NCBI GenBank assembly: GCA_029051965.1
Contig: JAIDJZ010000380.1
Span: 1-6,148, forward strand
Reading direction: 5' to 3'
DNA: 6,148 nucleotides
Source of the DNA: Paramuribaculum sp.
GTDB taxonomy: Bacteria; Bacteroidota; Bacteroidia; Bacteroidales; Muribaculaceae
Shown here: positions 1 to 6,148 of the stretch, one piece after another
How the letters are laid out: each line of letters opens with the position of its first letter
Numbering within the stretch: the first letter of the stretch is position 1
Notes under the pieces: model-generated
Databases searched by the model: none
What the model saw: only the letters and a program-made list of their open reading frames with translations
Told to the model about the DNA's origin: nothing
Position numbers and translations under genes: made by a program

Positions 1-1493
1 ATCTTGTCGGTCATGTCGATGTAGGCGCCTTCGGTCTGCCATGAGCCGTTGATCGGAGTGACGTAGTAGGATTCCTGTGAGGGATCTGCCGTGGAGTAGA
101 CCACGGTGTTGTTGTCGTTGACCGTATAGGAGATCTCGGTGTAGTAGCGAGACGAAGAGTCGGTGTACTTGCGACGGTAGGTCAGTTCGGCTTTGGCTGG
201 TTCGTTATAAGCAATCGGATAGGCCTGCAATGTCGTATTATAAACAGCAACAGCCACATCAATGTCGTAAACGCCCGGTTCTACAGCCTCAAGAAGGAAA
301 TTATTGCGGAACTGAACGGTCTCGCCTCCTACAGTCACATTGAAATTCTCTTTTTTCGAAGGTGTAGCCTCCTCGATGGTCACATTCTTCAGCGTTACAA
401 CCTGATTGACCATATCCAGAGTCAACGCGCCAGTGATAGCCGGATAGGTTACATCTACGGTCGATGTGGCAGCCGGCATTGTTCCGGTCGGAGCTATTTC
501 AAACAGGCCGGAATAGACGGCATTACGGCCTTCCCATCCGCCTGGAATCACATCACCCTTCTTATAGCCGCTATTGTACTTATAGATCAGTGATGAAGCG
601 GTTTCGTCTTTCACATAGATATACGCGCCATCAACATAGACAACTGTCAGATCGCCATTCATCACAGCTGTGTTTCCAAGTTCCGGAATGCCTGCGATGA
701 ATTCAGCGAGAGTATTGTAAGAAGCAGCAGGTTCTTTGACAGTCAGAGTGTAAGATGCGCTTCCGGCCAGAAACTTGTCGGTCTGCTCAGACGAAGCGGT
801 GATTGTGGTCGAACCAGCTGACAGAAGAGTAACCGAACCGTCGGCTGCTACAGTCGCAACAGACTCATTGCTTGAAGTGTAGCTTACGGGGAGATTGTTG
901 GGATTGGTCAGCTGCGGAGCATCGAATGTCTCGTTGAGATAGACTTCATAGCTCGATGTCGGGAATTTGAGACCGGGCATGTCAAGGTCGGTTTCCTTTG
1001 TGTAAGTCACCTCAATCTTTGAAAGTGCTTTCGTTCCAGTTGCAAACGACTGGAACACGACCTCTTCAGGGAAGAGTGTCAAGCCTGTCCAGACAGCTTC
1101 GGTGGCTTTTTTGGTATTGTCATAGTCATACTCGTCATTCAGATTATCCAGAGTACAACCGAAAACACCGTTCCCGCTTTTATAAGTCAGAATGACTTTT
1201 GAAATATTTCCGCCGGGAATCCTTACGGCCATTTTGGCCCAGTTCGTCTCCGTCACCTTCATAAAGCGAATACCATCGGCCCAAAGGCGGAATCCGTTTC
1301 CTCCACCTTTTGTCAGCTCGATCTGAGAATCACCGTTAGTTATGACTGTTTCGGATGGAAGGTATTCCGTACTAGTACCGGATTGCCTTTTCAACCCATA
1401 ATCATTGTTAACAAAATCCCATGTCACCACGTCGGCATAGGCCATCGCGGCAAAACTTAGGATCATCACAAAAGAAAGTAAAAGTTTTTTCAT
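1..1493 (-). CDS. Secreted multi-domain protein with Ig-like and OB-fold-like modules (C-terminus outside window)
   Basis: Translating the minus strand from the ATG at 1493-1491 gives 497 codons without a stop, so the gene runs off the window start and its C-terminus is unseen. Residues 1-20 are a classical signal peptide (MKKLLL, hydrophobic core, AYA cut before D21); there is no lipobox, so a secreted or periplasmic product is expected. Residues about 21-172 read as a beta-sandwich module (TWDF near the start, GNGFRLWADG near 68-77, a closing IEVTY strand). Residues about 178-253 resemble a bacterial Ig-like group 2 domain: SYTSSNESVATV at 204-215, then DGSVTLLSAGSTTITA at 218-233. Residues about 257-405 resemble the OB-fold modules of DUF5689/YhcR type (AYIYVKDET at 290-298). 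The remainder is another beta-rich, Tyr-rich segment. No catalytic motif is visible, so binding or adhesion is only an inference. The start is supported by the signal peptide and a promoter box 33 bases upstream. Confidence 0.9.
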   Translation of the reverse strand, partial: MKKLLLSFVMILSFAAMAYADVVTWDFVNNDYGLKRQSGTSTEYLPSETVITNGDSQIELTKGGGNGFRLWADGIRFMKVTETNWAKMAVRIPGGNISKVILTYKSGNGVFGCTLDNLNDEYDYDNTKKATEAVWTGLTLFPEEVVFQSFATGTKALSKIEVTYTKETDLDMPGLKFPTSSYEVYLNETFDAPQLTNPNNLPVSYTSSNESVATVAADGSVTLLSAGSTTITASSEQTDKFLAGSASYTLTVKEPAASYNTLAEFIAGIPELGNTAVMNGDLTVVYVDGAYIYVKDETASSLIYKYNSGYKKGDVIPGGWEGRNAVYSGLFEIAPTGTMPAATSTVDVTYPAITGALTLDMVNQVVTLKNVTIEEATPSKKENFNVTVGGETVQFRNNFLLEAVEPGVYDIDVAVAVYNTTLQAYPIAYNEPAKAELTYRRKYTDSSSRYYTEISYTVNDNNTVVYSTADPSQESYYVTPINGSWQTEGAYIDMTDK

Positions 1494-1525
1494 AAAAAAT
1501 GAGATAAGTGATTGATGATTTGCAG

Positions 1526-1533
1526 CAAATTTA
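1526..1533 (-). promoter_or_regulatory. Bacteroidetes-type -7 promoter box for the secreted protein gene
   Basis: Read on the minus strand the octamer is TAAATTTG, an exact match to the TAnnTTTG -7 consensus of Bacteroidetes. It lies 32 bases before the ATG at 1493, giving an inferred leader of roughly 25 bases. I do not see a clear TTTG-type -33 element at the usual distance, so the call rests on the -7 box and its position. Confidence 0.45.
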
Positions 1534-1580
1534 CAAACTTTTGCGGATTTTTTGCATAATTACTGTAAAGGTTTTTGGTA

Positions 1581-1606
1581 AAAAACGAAAAAAAACGATT
1601 TTTTAG
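1581..1606 (-). terminator. Possible weak terminator after the glycosyltransferase gene
   Basis: Just past the glycosyltransferase stop, the minus strand reads an A6 run, TCG, then T8, and after CG a further T6. This could form a short A:T stem followed by T-runs. The stem has almost no G:C pairs. On the plus strand the same stretch is a direct repeat of AAAAACGA (1581-1588 and 1591-1598). The rest of the 119-base gap (1494-1612) holds only A/T-rich leader and the -7 box of the next gene. Confidence 0.2.
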
Positions 1607-1612
1607 CTACAA

Positions 1613-2443
1613 TTATCCCATTTTTTCGATACGGCCGTTAAACTCACGACGCTGACGGTCGAAGACCCAGCCCCATTTGTTGAAATAGCGGATCATGTTG
1701 AGGCAATGGATTGCCAGCATCCGTCCCGACGCATACGATTCCCGCCGGTGGGCATGGACAACAGTCGGCGACGGCAGGTACATCGTGCGGAAACGGGCAT
1801 GAACCCGGCGCGTCAGATCAATATCTTCCGGATACATGAAAAACCGCTCGTCGAACAGACCTGTCTGATGCAGCACTGCGCAGCGGATCAGCATGAATGA
1901 TCCCTGATGGTAGGGCACATTGAACGGCCGCGTATGGTCAATGTGGCGAAGCTCATATCTGTCAGCCCGCTTCCCGAGCATCCACCGCGGAAAAAAGCGC
2001 CGTCCGATAAGATCGATCGGTGCAGGAAGCCGGCGCACAGTGTATTGCAACTCTCCGTCAAGCCCAACAATGCGTGGCTGAACCATACCGACATCGGGAT
2101 TTCGGTCAAGATAGCCGAGCATCGGACTGAGAGTTCCCGCGCCGAAATCGATGTCGGAATTCATCACAAGATGATAGTCCGCCCCAAGATCAAGCGCACG
2201 ACGGAGAGCCTGGTTGTGGCCCGCTCCGTAGCCACGGTTTTCGGATGCGACATAGACCACCGCCTCCTTCCAGCTGCCGACAAGACTCCGGATCTCCTCC
2301 GACGAAGAGTTGTCGACAATCCACAAACGCTCCACTCCGTTGAGGAGAAGAGCGTTTATGGCATTTGACAGTTCTGCGGGATCGGTATGATAGGTGACGA
2401 TCGACGCTGTCAGGCGCAGTTTATGAGATCTATCCACGCACAC
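1613..2443 (-). CDS. Family 2 glycosyltransferase, WbbL/rhamnosyltransferase-like
   Basis: The 276-residue product is a compact GT-A fold enzyme expected to move a sugar from a nucleotide-sugar donor to a cell-surface glycan in the cytoplasm. Visible family marks, in order: a first strand ASIVTY at 13-18; IVDNSS at 42-47; ENRGYGAGHNQAL at 68-80, as in WbbL-type enzymes; the DxD-type metal/nucleotide site MNSDID at 94-99; QGSFMLIR at 180-187; and the acceptor-side acidic motif PEDIDLTRR at 205-213, followed by VVHAHRRES at 228-236. No membrane segment is evident, and the length is usual for this branch. The start is uncertain: the codon at 2443 is GTG, and a second in-frame GTG at 2437 is better spaced (8 bases) from a GAGG sequence. 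No ATG lies between the upstream in-frame stop and the conserved core. It starts 8 bases after the DUF4923 stop, so co-transcription is likely. Sugar and acceptor are unknown; rhamnosyltransferase is the family's usual label only. Confidence 0.92.
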   Translation of the reverse strand: MCVDRSHKLRLTASIVTYHTDPAELSNAINALLLNGVERLWIVDNSSSEEIRSLVGSWKEAVVYVASENRGYGAGHNQALRRALDLGADYHLVMNSDIDFGAGTLSPMLGYLDRNPDVGMVQPRIVGLDGELQYTVRRLPAPIDLIGRRFFPRWMLGKRADRYELRHIDHTRPFNVPYHQGSFMLIRCAVLHQTGLFDERFFMYPEDIDLTRRVHARFRTMYLPSPTVVHAHRRESYASGRMLAIHCLNMIRYFNKWGWVFDRQRREFNGRIEKMG

Positions 2444-2451
2444 GGCCTCGG

Positions 2452-3126
2452 TCAGCTGACTTTTTTCATCTCAAAGCCAGCGCAGAGACCGTCGTAGCTT
2501 TTCAGAAGACTCACTGCACTGTTGATCGTGGAATTGCCGGTGATTTTCCCGGCTGTCTCCATGATTGTTATGAGCTTGGTCACGTCAAACATGATGCTCA
2601 TCGTTCCGGTCGCGCTCTTGGTGATGTAGGTATCGACCGCTCCGACATTGATTTTTCCTGCAATAGCAAAGTTGAACACAAAATTTGCCTGCGAATCGGA
2701 ATTGGAGTGCGGTGTCGAGATTGTTCCTCTCAAGGTGATCCTGTTTGCTTTAAGAGTGAACGTCGAATCCGAATTGATGGTCAGCTGGGCTTTGTCAAAG
2801 CCCGTTTTCTGGTAAATCGGAGTCAGTTTTTCGATTATGACTGCCGAAGCGGCCGCGCCCCCGGCTTTCTTCAGCACGTTGTCGGTCTTGAACGTAACCG
2901 CCGGAGCGGAATAGGCCCATGTTCCGGTCAGGCTTGAGACGGAAATCTTATCAGTTGAAAGAAGATTGCCGAGCAGAGATCCGAGTCCCGAGGCTGCCGA
3001 CGATGAGTTGGATTCCGACGAAGAAGATCCTCCGAGACCACCCAGAACATCTTTAAGATTCCAGGCATTGGCCGAACCGCAACAAAGAATAAATGAAGCA
3101 CAGATCAGGAAAAATATTCGTTTCAT
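2452..3126 (-). CDS. DUF4923 family exported lipocalin-like protein
   Basis: The 224-residue protein begins with a signal peptide (residues 1-21, ending SANA before W22). Cys15 and Cys16 lie in the hydrophobic part but have no proper lipobox before them, so signal peptidase I cleavage is favoured over lipidation. Residues 29-53 are a Gly/Ser-rich low-complexity linker. From about residue 62 the sequence follows the DUF4923 pattern known from Bacteroides and Prevotella: LTGTWAYSAPAV at 66-77, a segment rich in Lys and Ala with AGGAAASA at 88-95, YQKTGF at 105-110, a beta-rich middle, and a C-terminal SYDGLCAGFEMKK. The family is described as lipocalin-like (small beta-barrel) with unknown ligand and function. 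One DST triplet at 120-122 fits the D-S/T-hydrophobic/T O-glycosylation motif of Bacteroidetes exported proteins. It is the first gene of a probable two-gene unit with the glycosyltransferase. Confidence 0.88.
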   Translation of the reverse strand: MKRIFFLICASFILCCGSANAWNLKDVLGGLGGSSSSESNSSSAASGLGSLLGNLLSTDKISVSSLTGTWAYSAPAVTFKTDNVLKKAGGAAASAVIIEKLTPIYQKTGFDKAQLTINSDSTFTLKANRITLRGTISTPHSNSDSQANFVFNFAIAGKINVGAVDTYITKSATGTMSIMFDVTKLITIMETAGKITGNSTINSAVSLLKSYDGLCAGFEMKKVS

Positions 3127-3332
3127 AATTTCTTCAAAAAAAAATTGGATTTAGAATCAGACTGCAAGTTAGTCATTATTTTTCGATCAGCCGGAATCTT
3201 TTTCATAAAATTCCACAGATTGGTCGATATATCCGGCCAAATGCCGTTATTAAACTGTCGTATCTCAGTCAGTCTCTCATGGCCGACAGCGCCAGATTCC
3301 CCTTCTCTGCCACCTCAACAAGCACTTTTAAC

Positions 3333-3355
3333 AAAAAAACTCCCTAAAAAAACTC
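3333..3355. repeat. Direct repeat of a 10-base A-tract motif in the divergent region
   Basis: AAAAAAACTC occurs at 3333-3342 and again at 3346-3355, with CCT between the copies (13-base period). It lies about 50 bases upstream of the candidate rightward -7 box. It may be bent DNA, an upstream activating A-tract or a binding site for a dimeric regulator, or simply chance in an A-rich leader. Confidence 0.6.
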
Positions 3356-3387
3356 AGGCAGATTCATCTAATTCACTGAAAAATGGC

Positions 3388-3395
3388 TAACTTTA
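3388..3395 (+). promoter_or_regulatory. Possible -7 promoter box for the DUF4493/PCMD lipoprotein gene
   Basis: TAACTTTA matches the Bacteroidetes -7 box TAnnTTTG at all but the last base. It lies 54 bases before the ATG at 3450, which would give a leader of around 45-50 bases. No clear -33 element is visible, so the call is tentative. The leader is A/T-rich with an A-run immediately before the ATG and no Shine-Dalgarno sequence, as is common in this phylum. Confidence 0.25.
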
Positions 3396-3449
3396 CAAAA
3401 TATTATTCAATTAATTGCCATATCAGGTCTTCTTTTAACCCATTCAAAA

Positions 3450-5984
3450 ATGACAGTCAGGACAATAACCCGTTATTTATTGTCGGCGGCCTCGGTTGTG
3501 AGTGTCGCAATGATGTTGTTTTCATGCGAGGAAGAAACTGTCATCGAACGGAGCGGAGCCGCCAGACTCAATCCCCGCGTGACCGTCGACGCCTCGATCA
3601 TCGATCCCGCTTCGGAAGAACCGGCCATGCTCTCCGGTGCGCCGGACGCAACCGAACTGGCGTTCTCGCTTTCCGACAGCGACGGAAGATTCGAACATTC
3701 GTGGGAATCAGTTGCCGATTATCCTCTGTCGGAGCTGCTGCGGCCGGGCGAATACACAGCCGAAGCCCATTTCGGAAATCCATTGGAAGAAGGGTTCGAC
3801 TGTCCCTACTTCTACGGCGAGCGCAAAATATCGCTTCTCTCCGGAATGGACGCGGAGATCGAGGTCACGGCATCGCTCGCGTCATCGCTTTTCAACGCTG
3901 ATTTCGACAGCCGCCTCACAGAACGATTCTCCTCCGTCTCCGCAACCATCCACTCCGAAGCGTTCTCCTACATCGATTATCCCGCCGGAGAATCCCGGCA
4001 GGCTTTTATCCATCCCGGCGCTGTAAGTGTCATGCTCAACGTCGACGACCCCGGCCACGGGACGACTTCAATCGAAATTGCCCGGATCAAAAACGCTGCC
4101 GGACGATACAGATATAATATTGAATTCGTCAGCGACGGAGATACCGAACCGACTGTCACCGCTCTGATAAACGGATCGGAATGCGGCTCCGTCAGACTGA
4201 CCGACCGCCTTCTCGCCTCGACAGCTCCGGAAATAACAACATCGGGGTTCGAATCAGAGACACCGGTCGATCTGACCGAGGGCGAAACTCCGAAAATTCC
4301 GCTCCTCTTCAACATAACCGACGGACCGGCGAAAACGCTTACACTATCGACTTCCGCCACTGACCTCATTTCTCAAGGCTGGCCAGCGGAAGTAGATCTA
4401 TCTAACGCCTCTGCCCCGACGATCGAGCTCATGAACCAGCTCGGACTCCGGCTCTCGCACGACGCATCGGGAAACATTACCTCCGTAGACCTCACCGAAG
4501 CCATGAGCCGCCTGAGATCTGTCGACACACCGACAAACGCCACATTCACGCTTCTGGCAGCCAATGCGGCCGGCAAAAACTCGCGGCCGTCCACACTGAC
4601 AGCCACGGTCCATCCGATCGACATCGGGATCGTCAGCCTCAGCAACATAGTGATGGGAATCAACAAAGGCGAACTGACAATCTTATGTCACTCCGGCAAT
4701 CCAGCGGCCAACATAGCGATCGAAGCCCTGTCAGACCGCAACTGGACGGAATGCACGATCGACAGTTTCGAGGAGCGAGGGGACAATGAGTTTGCCATCC
4801 TCTTCAACGTACCCGAAACGGCCCGCACCACCCAGCAGGTAAGAATCCTCTACTGCGGACGCGTCATCAGCGAGCTGACACTCGAACGTGTAGCCCCAGA
4901 TTTCACAATCGAGGCAGACCCGTTTGCTCTCAGCGCACTCATCCGGGTACGCGCCGACGACCCCACTCTGACCTCTCTGATCACCTCCCTGCTCCGAATC
5001 TATGTCAACGGCGTCCGCACCGACGCTCTCAACCGCGAAGAGGATAAAGGACTGATCCATGTAGGCGACCTTCAGCCCAACCGGAATTATACGCTGACAG
5101 CCACTCTGTTTGAAAACCCGGAGCCTGCCGACTTCAACCCTACCGCCTGCAGCTTCAACACCGAACAACCCCTCCAGATCAAAAACAGCTCATTCGAGGA
5201 CCGCGACGAAAACCGGACCTACAAGGACATACCCTCCGGAGGTCGCTACAGCCAGACGATCATCGACGTCTACAACTGTCAGAACTATTCGACTCTGACA
5301 TTCCAGGTGCCCCGGAACTGGGCCAACACCAATGCAAAGACCTTCTGCACGGCCGCTCGCAATTTCAACACATGGTTCGTCAATCCGTCGGTCATGTCGG
5401 AAGTCGATAATGTCGAAGGCTATTTCGCAATCAAACTCCAAAGCGTCAGCTGGGACATAGATGGCGAAAAGATCGCCGACTACCGGCAGAAACCGGGCCA
5501 GTTCATCCGCTATAACCCAAATGTTCCGGCAATACGCCACAATGCTGCCGGAAAACTGTTTCTCGGACAGTACACCTTCGACCCGGCTACCGAAACCGAG
5601 ACCTATACCGAAGGGATCTCTTTCACATCCCGGCCGATCGCCCTGAACGGGACCTACTGCTTCACCCCCTGCACCAACGACCTCTACGACACCGGACTGA
5701 TCTCGATCGAGATTCTCGGCGAACTCAACGGAGCGGAAATCTGCCTTGCACGCAATCAGGCCAATCTGAAGCCGGCTCTGACCTACACCGCGTTCAGCAT
5801 ACCTCTGACCTATGACTTTTTCGGCGTCAAAGCCACTAAAATCAAGATCATGCTGTCATCATCGCAACACTGCGGCTCGATCGAATATGAGACAGCAAAC
5901 ATAAAAACGACTCCCGACCCCATGACGGCGACCGCAACCGGAGGCGTCCTGCGGGTTCAGGACATAACACTCTCCTACATCTGA
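3450..5984 (+). CDS. DUF4493 surface lipoprotein with C-terminal PCMD-type domain
   Basis: The 844-residue product has a lipoprotein signal peptide: Arg4 and Arg8, a hydrophobic core, then the lipobox LFSC with lipidated Cys26. EEE follows at 27-29; acidic residues right after the cysteine are the known surface-export signal of Bacteroidetes lipoproteins, so an outer-membrane, outward-facing location is inferred. Residues about 36-230 fit DUF4493: LSELLRPGEYTAEAHFG in the first third, CPYFYGER from 118, then a long beta-strand segment ending in an FIHPGAVSVMLNV strand. Residues about 237-577 are two or three Ig/FN3-like sandwiches that I cannot assign to a family. Residues about 578-844 fit the PCMD (putative carbohydrate metabolism) domain: NSSFED at its start, AAGKLFLGQY and GISFTSRPIALNGTYCFTP further on. 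PCMD proteins are thought to bind carbohydrate through a jelly-roll fold; enzymatic activity is not shown. Twelve cysteines besides Cys26 are notable. Neither a peptidase nor a glycosidase motif is visible. Confidence 0.88.
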   Translation: MTVRTITRYLLSAASVVSVAMMLFSCEEETVIERSGAARLNPRVTVDASIIDPASEEPAMLSGAPDATELAFSLSDSDGRFEHSWESVADYPLSELLRPGEYTAEAHFGNPLEEGFDCPYFYGERKISLLSGMDAEIEVTASLASSLFNADFDSRLTERFSSVSATIHSEAFSYIDYPAGESRQAFIHPGAVSVMLNVDDPGHGTTSIEIARIKNAAGRYRYNIEFVSDGDTEPTVTALINGSECGSVRLTDRLLASTAPEITTSGFESETPVDLTEGETPKIPLLFNITDGPAKTLTLSTSATDLISQGWPAEVDLSNASAPTIELMNQLGLRLSHDASGNITSVDLTEAMSRLRSVDTPTNATFTLLAANAAGKNSRPSTLTATVHPIDIGIVSLSNIVMGINKGELTILCHSGNPAANIAIEALSDRNWTECTIDSFEERGDNEFAILFNVPETARTTQQVRILYCGRVISELTLERVAPDFTIEADPFALSALIRVRADDPTLTSLITSLLRIYVNGVRTDALNREEDKGLIHVGDLQPNRNYTLTATLFENPEPADFNPTACSFNTEQPLQIKNSSFEDRDENRTYKDIPSGGRYSQTIIDVYNCQNYSTLTFQVPRNWANTNAKTFCTAARNFNTWFVNPSVMSEVDNVEGYFAIKLQSVSWDIDGEKIADYRQKPGQFIRYNPNVPAIRHNAAGKLFLGQYTFDPATETETYTEGISFTSRPIALNGTYCFTPCTNDLYDTGLISIEILGELNGAEICLARNQANLKPALTYTAFSIPLTYDFFGVKATKIKIMLSSSQHCGSIEYETANIKTTPDPMTATATGGVLRVQDITLSYI

Positions 5985-6062
5985 TCCGACAGCAAAACTC
6001 TTTCAAAGCCAATCATAAAAAAACTGAATTCACAGAAACCAATCAATCATTTATTTTAACCA

Positions 6063-6148
6063 ATGATCAAACCCGCCCGAATAATAATCACGCTGCTGGC
6101 ATCACTGCTAATGCCGGTCCTTGCCCACGGCCAGGAGCAATTCAAGCG
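6063..6148 (+). CDS. Start of an exported protein (truncated by window end)
   Basis: An ATG at 6063 opens 28 codons that run off the window. The visible peptide is a signal peptide: MIKPAR, a hydrophobic core rich in Ile and Leu, LMPVLAHG, then QEQFK as the probable mature start, with no lipobox. It begins 78 bases after the lipoprotein stop; the gap (5985-6062) is A/T-rich and shows no hairpin terminator and no -7 box, so co-transcription with the lipoprotein is likely. PCMD-domain proteins in Bacteroidales often start with a QEQ-type mature end and sit beside DUF4493 genes, which makes a second PCMD protein a reasonable guess, but the visible part cannot show this. Confidence 0.7.
   Translation, partial: MIKPARIIITLLASLLMPVLAHGQEQFK

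Larger units (their letters stand above)
3127..3449. other. Divergent intergenic region
   Basis: These 323 bases separate the leftward DUF4923 gene from the rightward lipoprotein gene and should carry promoters for both. I see no credible small gene: the short open frames here have no family resemblance, and one merely overlaps the lipoprotein in another frame. Visible contents are an A9 run at 3136-3144, a tandem pair of AAAAAAACTC at 3333-3342 and 3346-3355, and a near-consensus rightward -7 box at 3388-3395. I found no convincing -7 box for the leftward gene and no strong hairpin. Confidence 0.7.

Noticed and set aside
464..1195. Plus-strand open frames of 78 and 65 codons
   Set aside because: They lie opposite the continuous 497-codon secreted protein and have no recognisable features.
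1907..2368. 153-codon open frame on the plus strand opposite the glycosyltransferase
   Set aside because: It is fully antisense to a gene with clear GT2 motifs, has no family resemblance and no leader; it is a by-product of GC-rich codon use.
3163..3172. Minus-strand TAACTTGC as a -7 box for the DUF4923 gene
   Set aside because: It misses the TAnnTTTG consensus at more than one key base and no -33 element supports it.
3145..3390. 81-codon open frame in the divergent region
   Set aside because: No start signal, no conserved motif and a composition like leader DNA; it spans the A-tract repeat and promoter region.
3383..3901. 172-codon open frame overlapping the start of the lipoprotein in another frame
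   Set aside because: The Arg-rich, low-quality translation lacks any domain, whereas the overlapping frame has a lipobox signal peptide and DUF4493.
3433..6061. TTTTAACC shared by the leaders of the two rightward genes (3433-3440 and 6054-6061)
   Set aside because: Eight bases in A/T-rich leaders, at different distances from the ATG, is too weak to call a shared regulatory site.
1..6148. CRISPR array, tRNA/rRNA, insertion sequence or phage genes
   Set aside because: No regularly spaced repeats, cloverleaf-like sequence, transposase motif or flanking inverted repeats were seen on either strand.

Overview
The window looks like a chromosomal piece of a gut-type Bacteroidales bacterium. Muribaculaceae or a close relative is my best guess, but the genus cannot be resolved from this sequence. 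The reasons are the protein families (a DUF4923 lipocalin-like protein and a DUF4493 lipoprotein with a PCMD-type C-terminus), leaders that are A/T-rich with little Shine-Dalgarno signal, one good match to the Bacteroidetes -7 promoter box (TAnnTTTG), and a lipobox followed by acidic residues as in surface lipoproteins of this phylum.

Layout. Three genes point left. Positions 1-1493 hold a secreted multi-domain protein cut by the window start; it is open for 497 codons with no stop inside the window. Positions 1613-2443 hold a family 2 glycosyltransferase. Positions 2452-3126 hold an exported DUF4923 protein. The last two are separated by 8 bases and are probably co-transcribed, DUF4923 first. 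A 323-base divergent intergenic region (3127-3449) follows. Two genes then point right: an 844-residue surface lipoprotein (3450-5984) and the first 28 codons of another exported protein (from 6063), cut by the window end.

How they may work together. Four of the five genes encode exported proteins and the fifth is a sugar transferase, so the theme is cell-envelope and surface biology. The rightward pair (DUF4493/PCMD lipoprotein plus a signal-peptide protein 78 bases downstream with no visible terminator between them) looks like a small surface-protein operon. The leftward secreted protein has a promoter box of its own and is probably a separate unit. I see no RNA genes, CRISPR arrays, insertion sequences or phage genes. 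Nothing here proves a new system. The least explained parts are the middle of the lipoprotein, the DUF4923/glycosyltransferase pairing and the domain mosaic of the truncated left gene.
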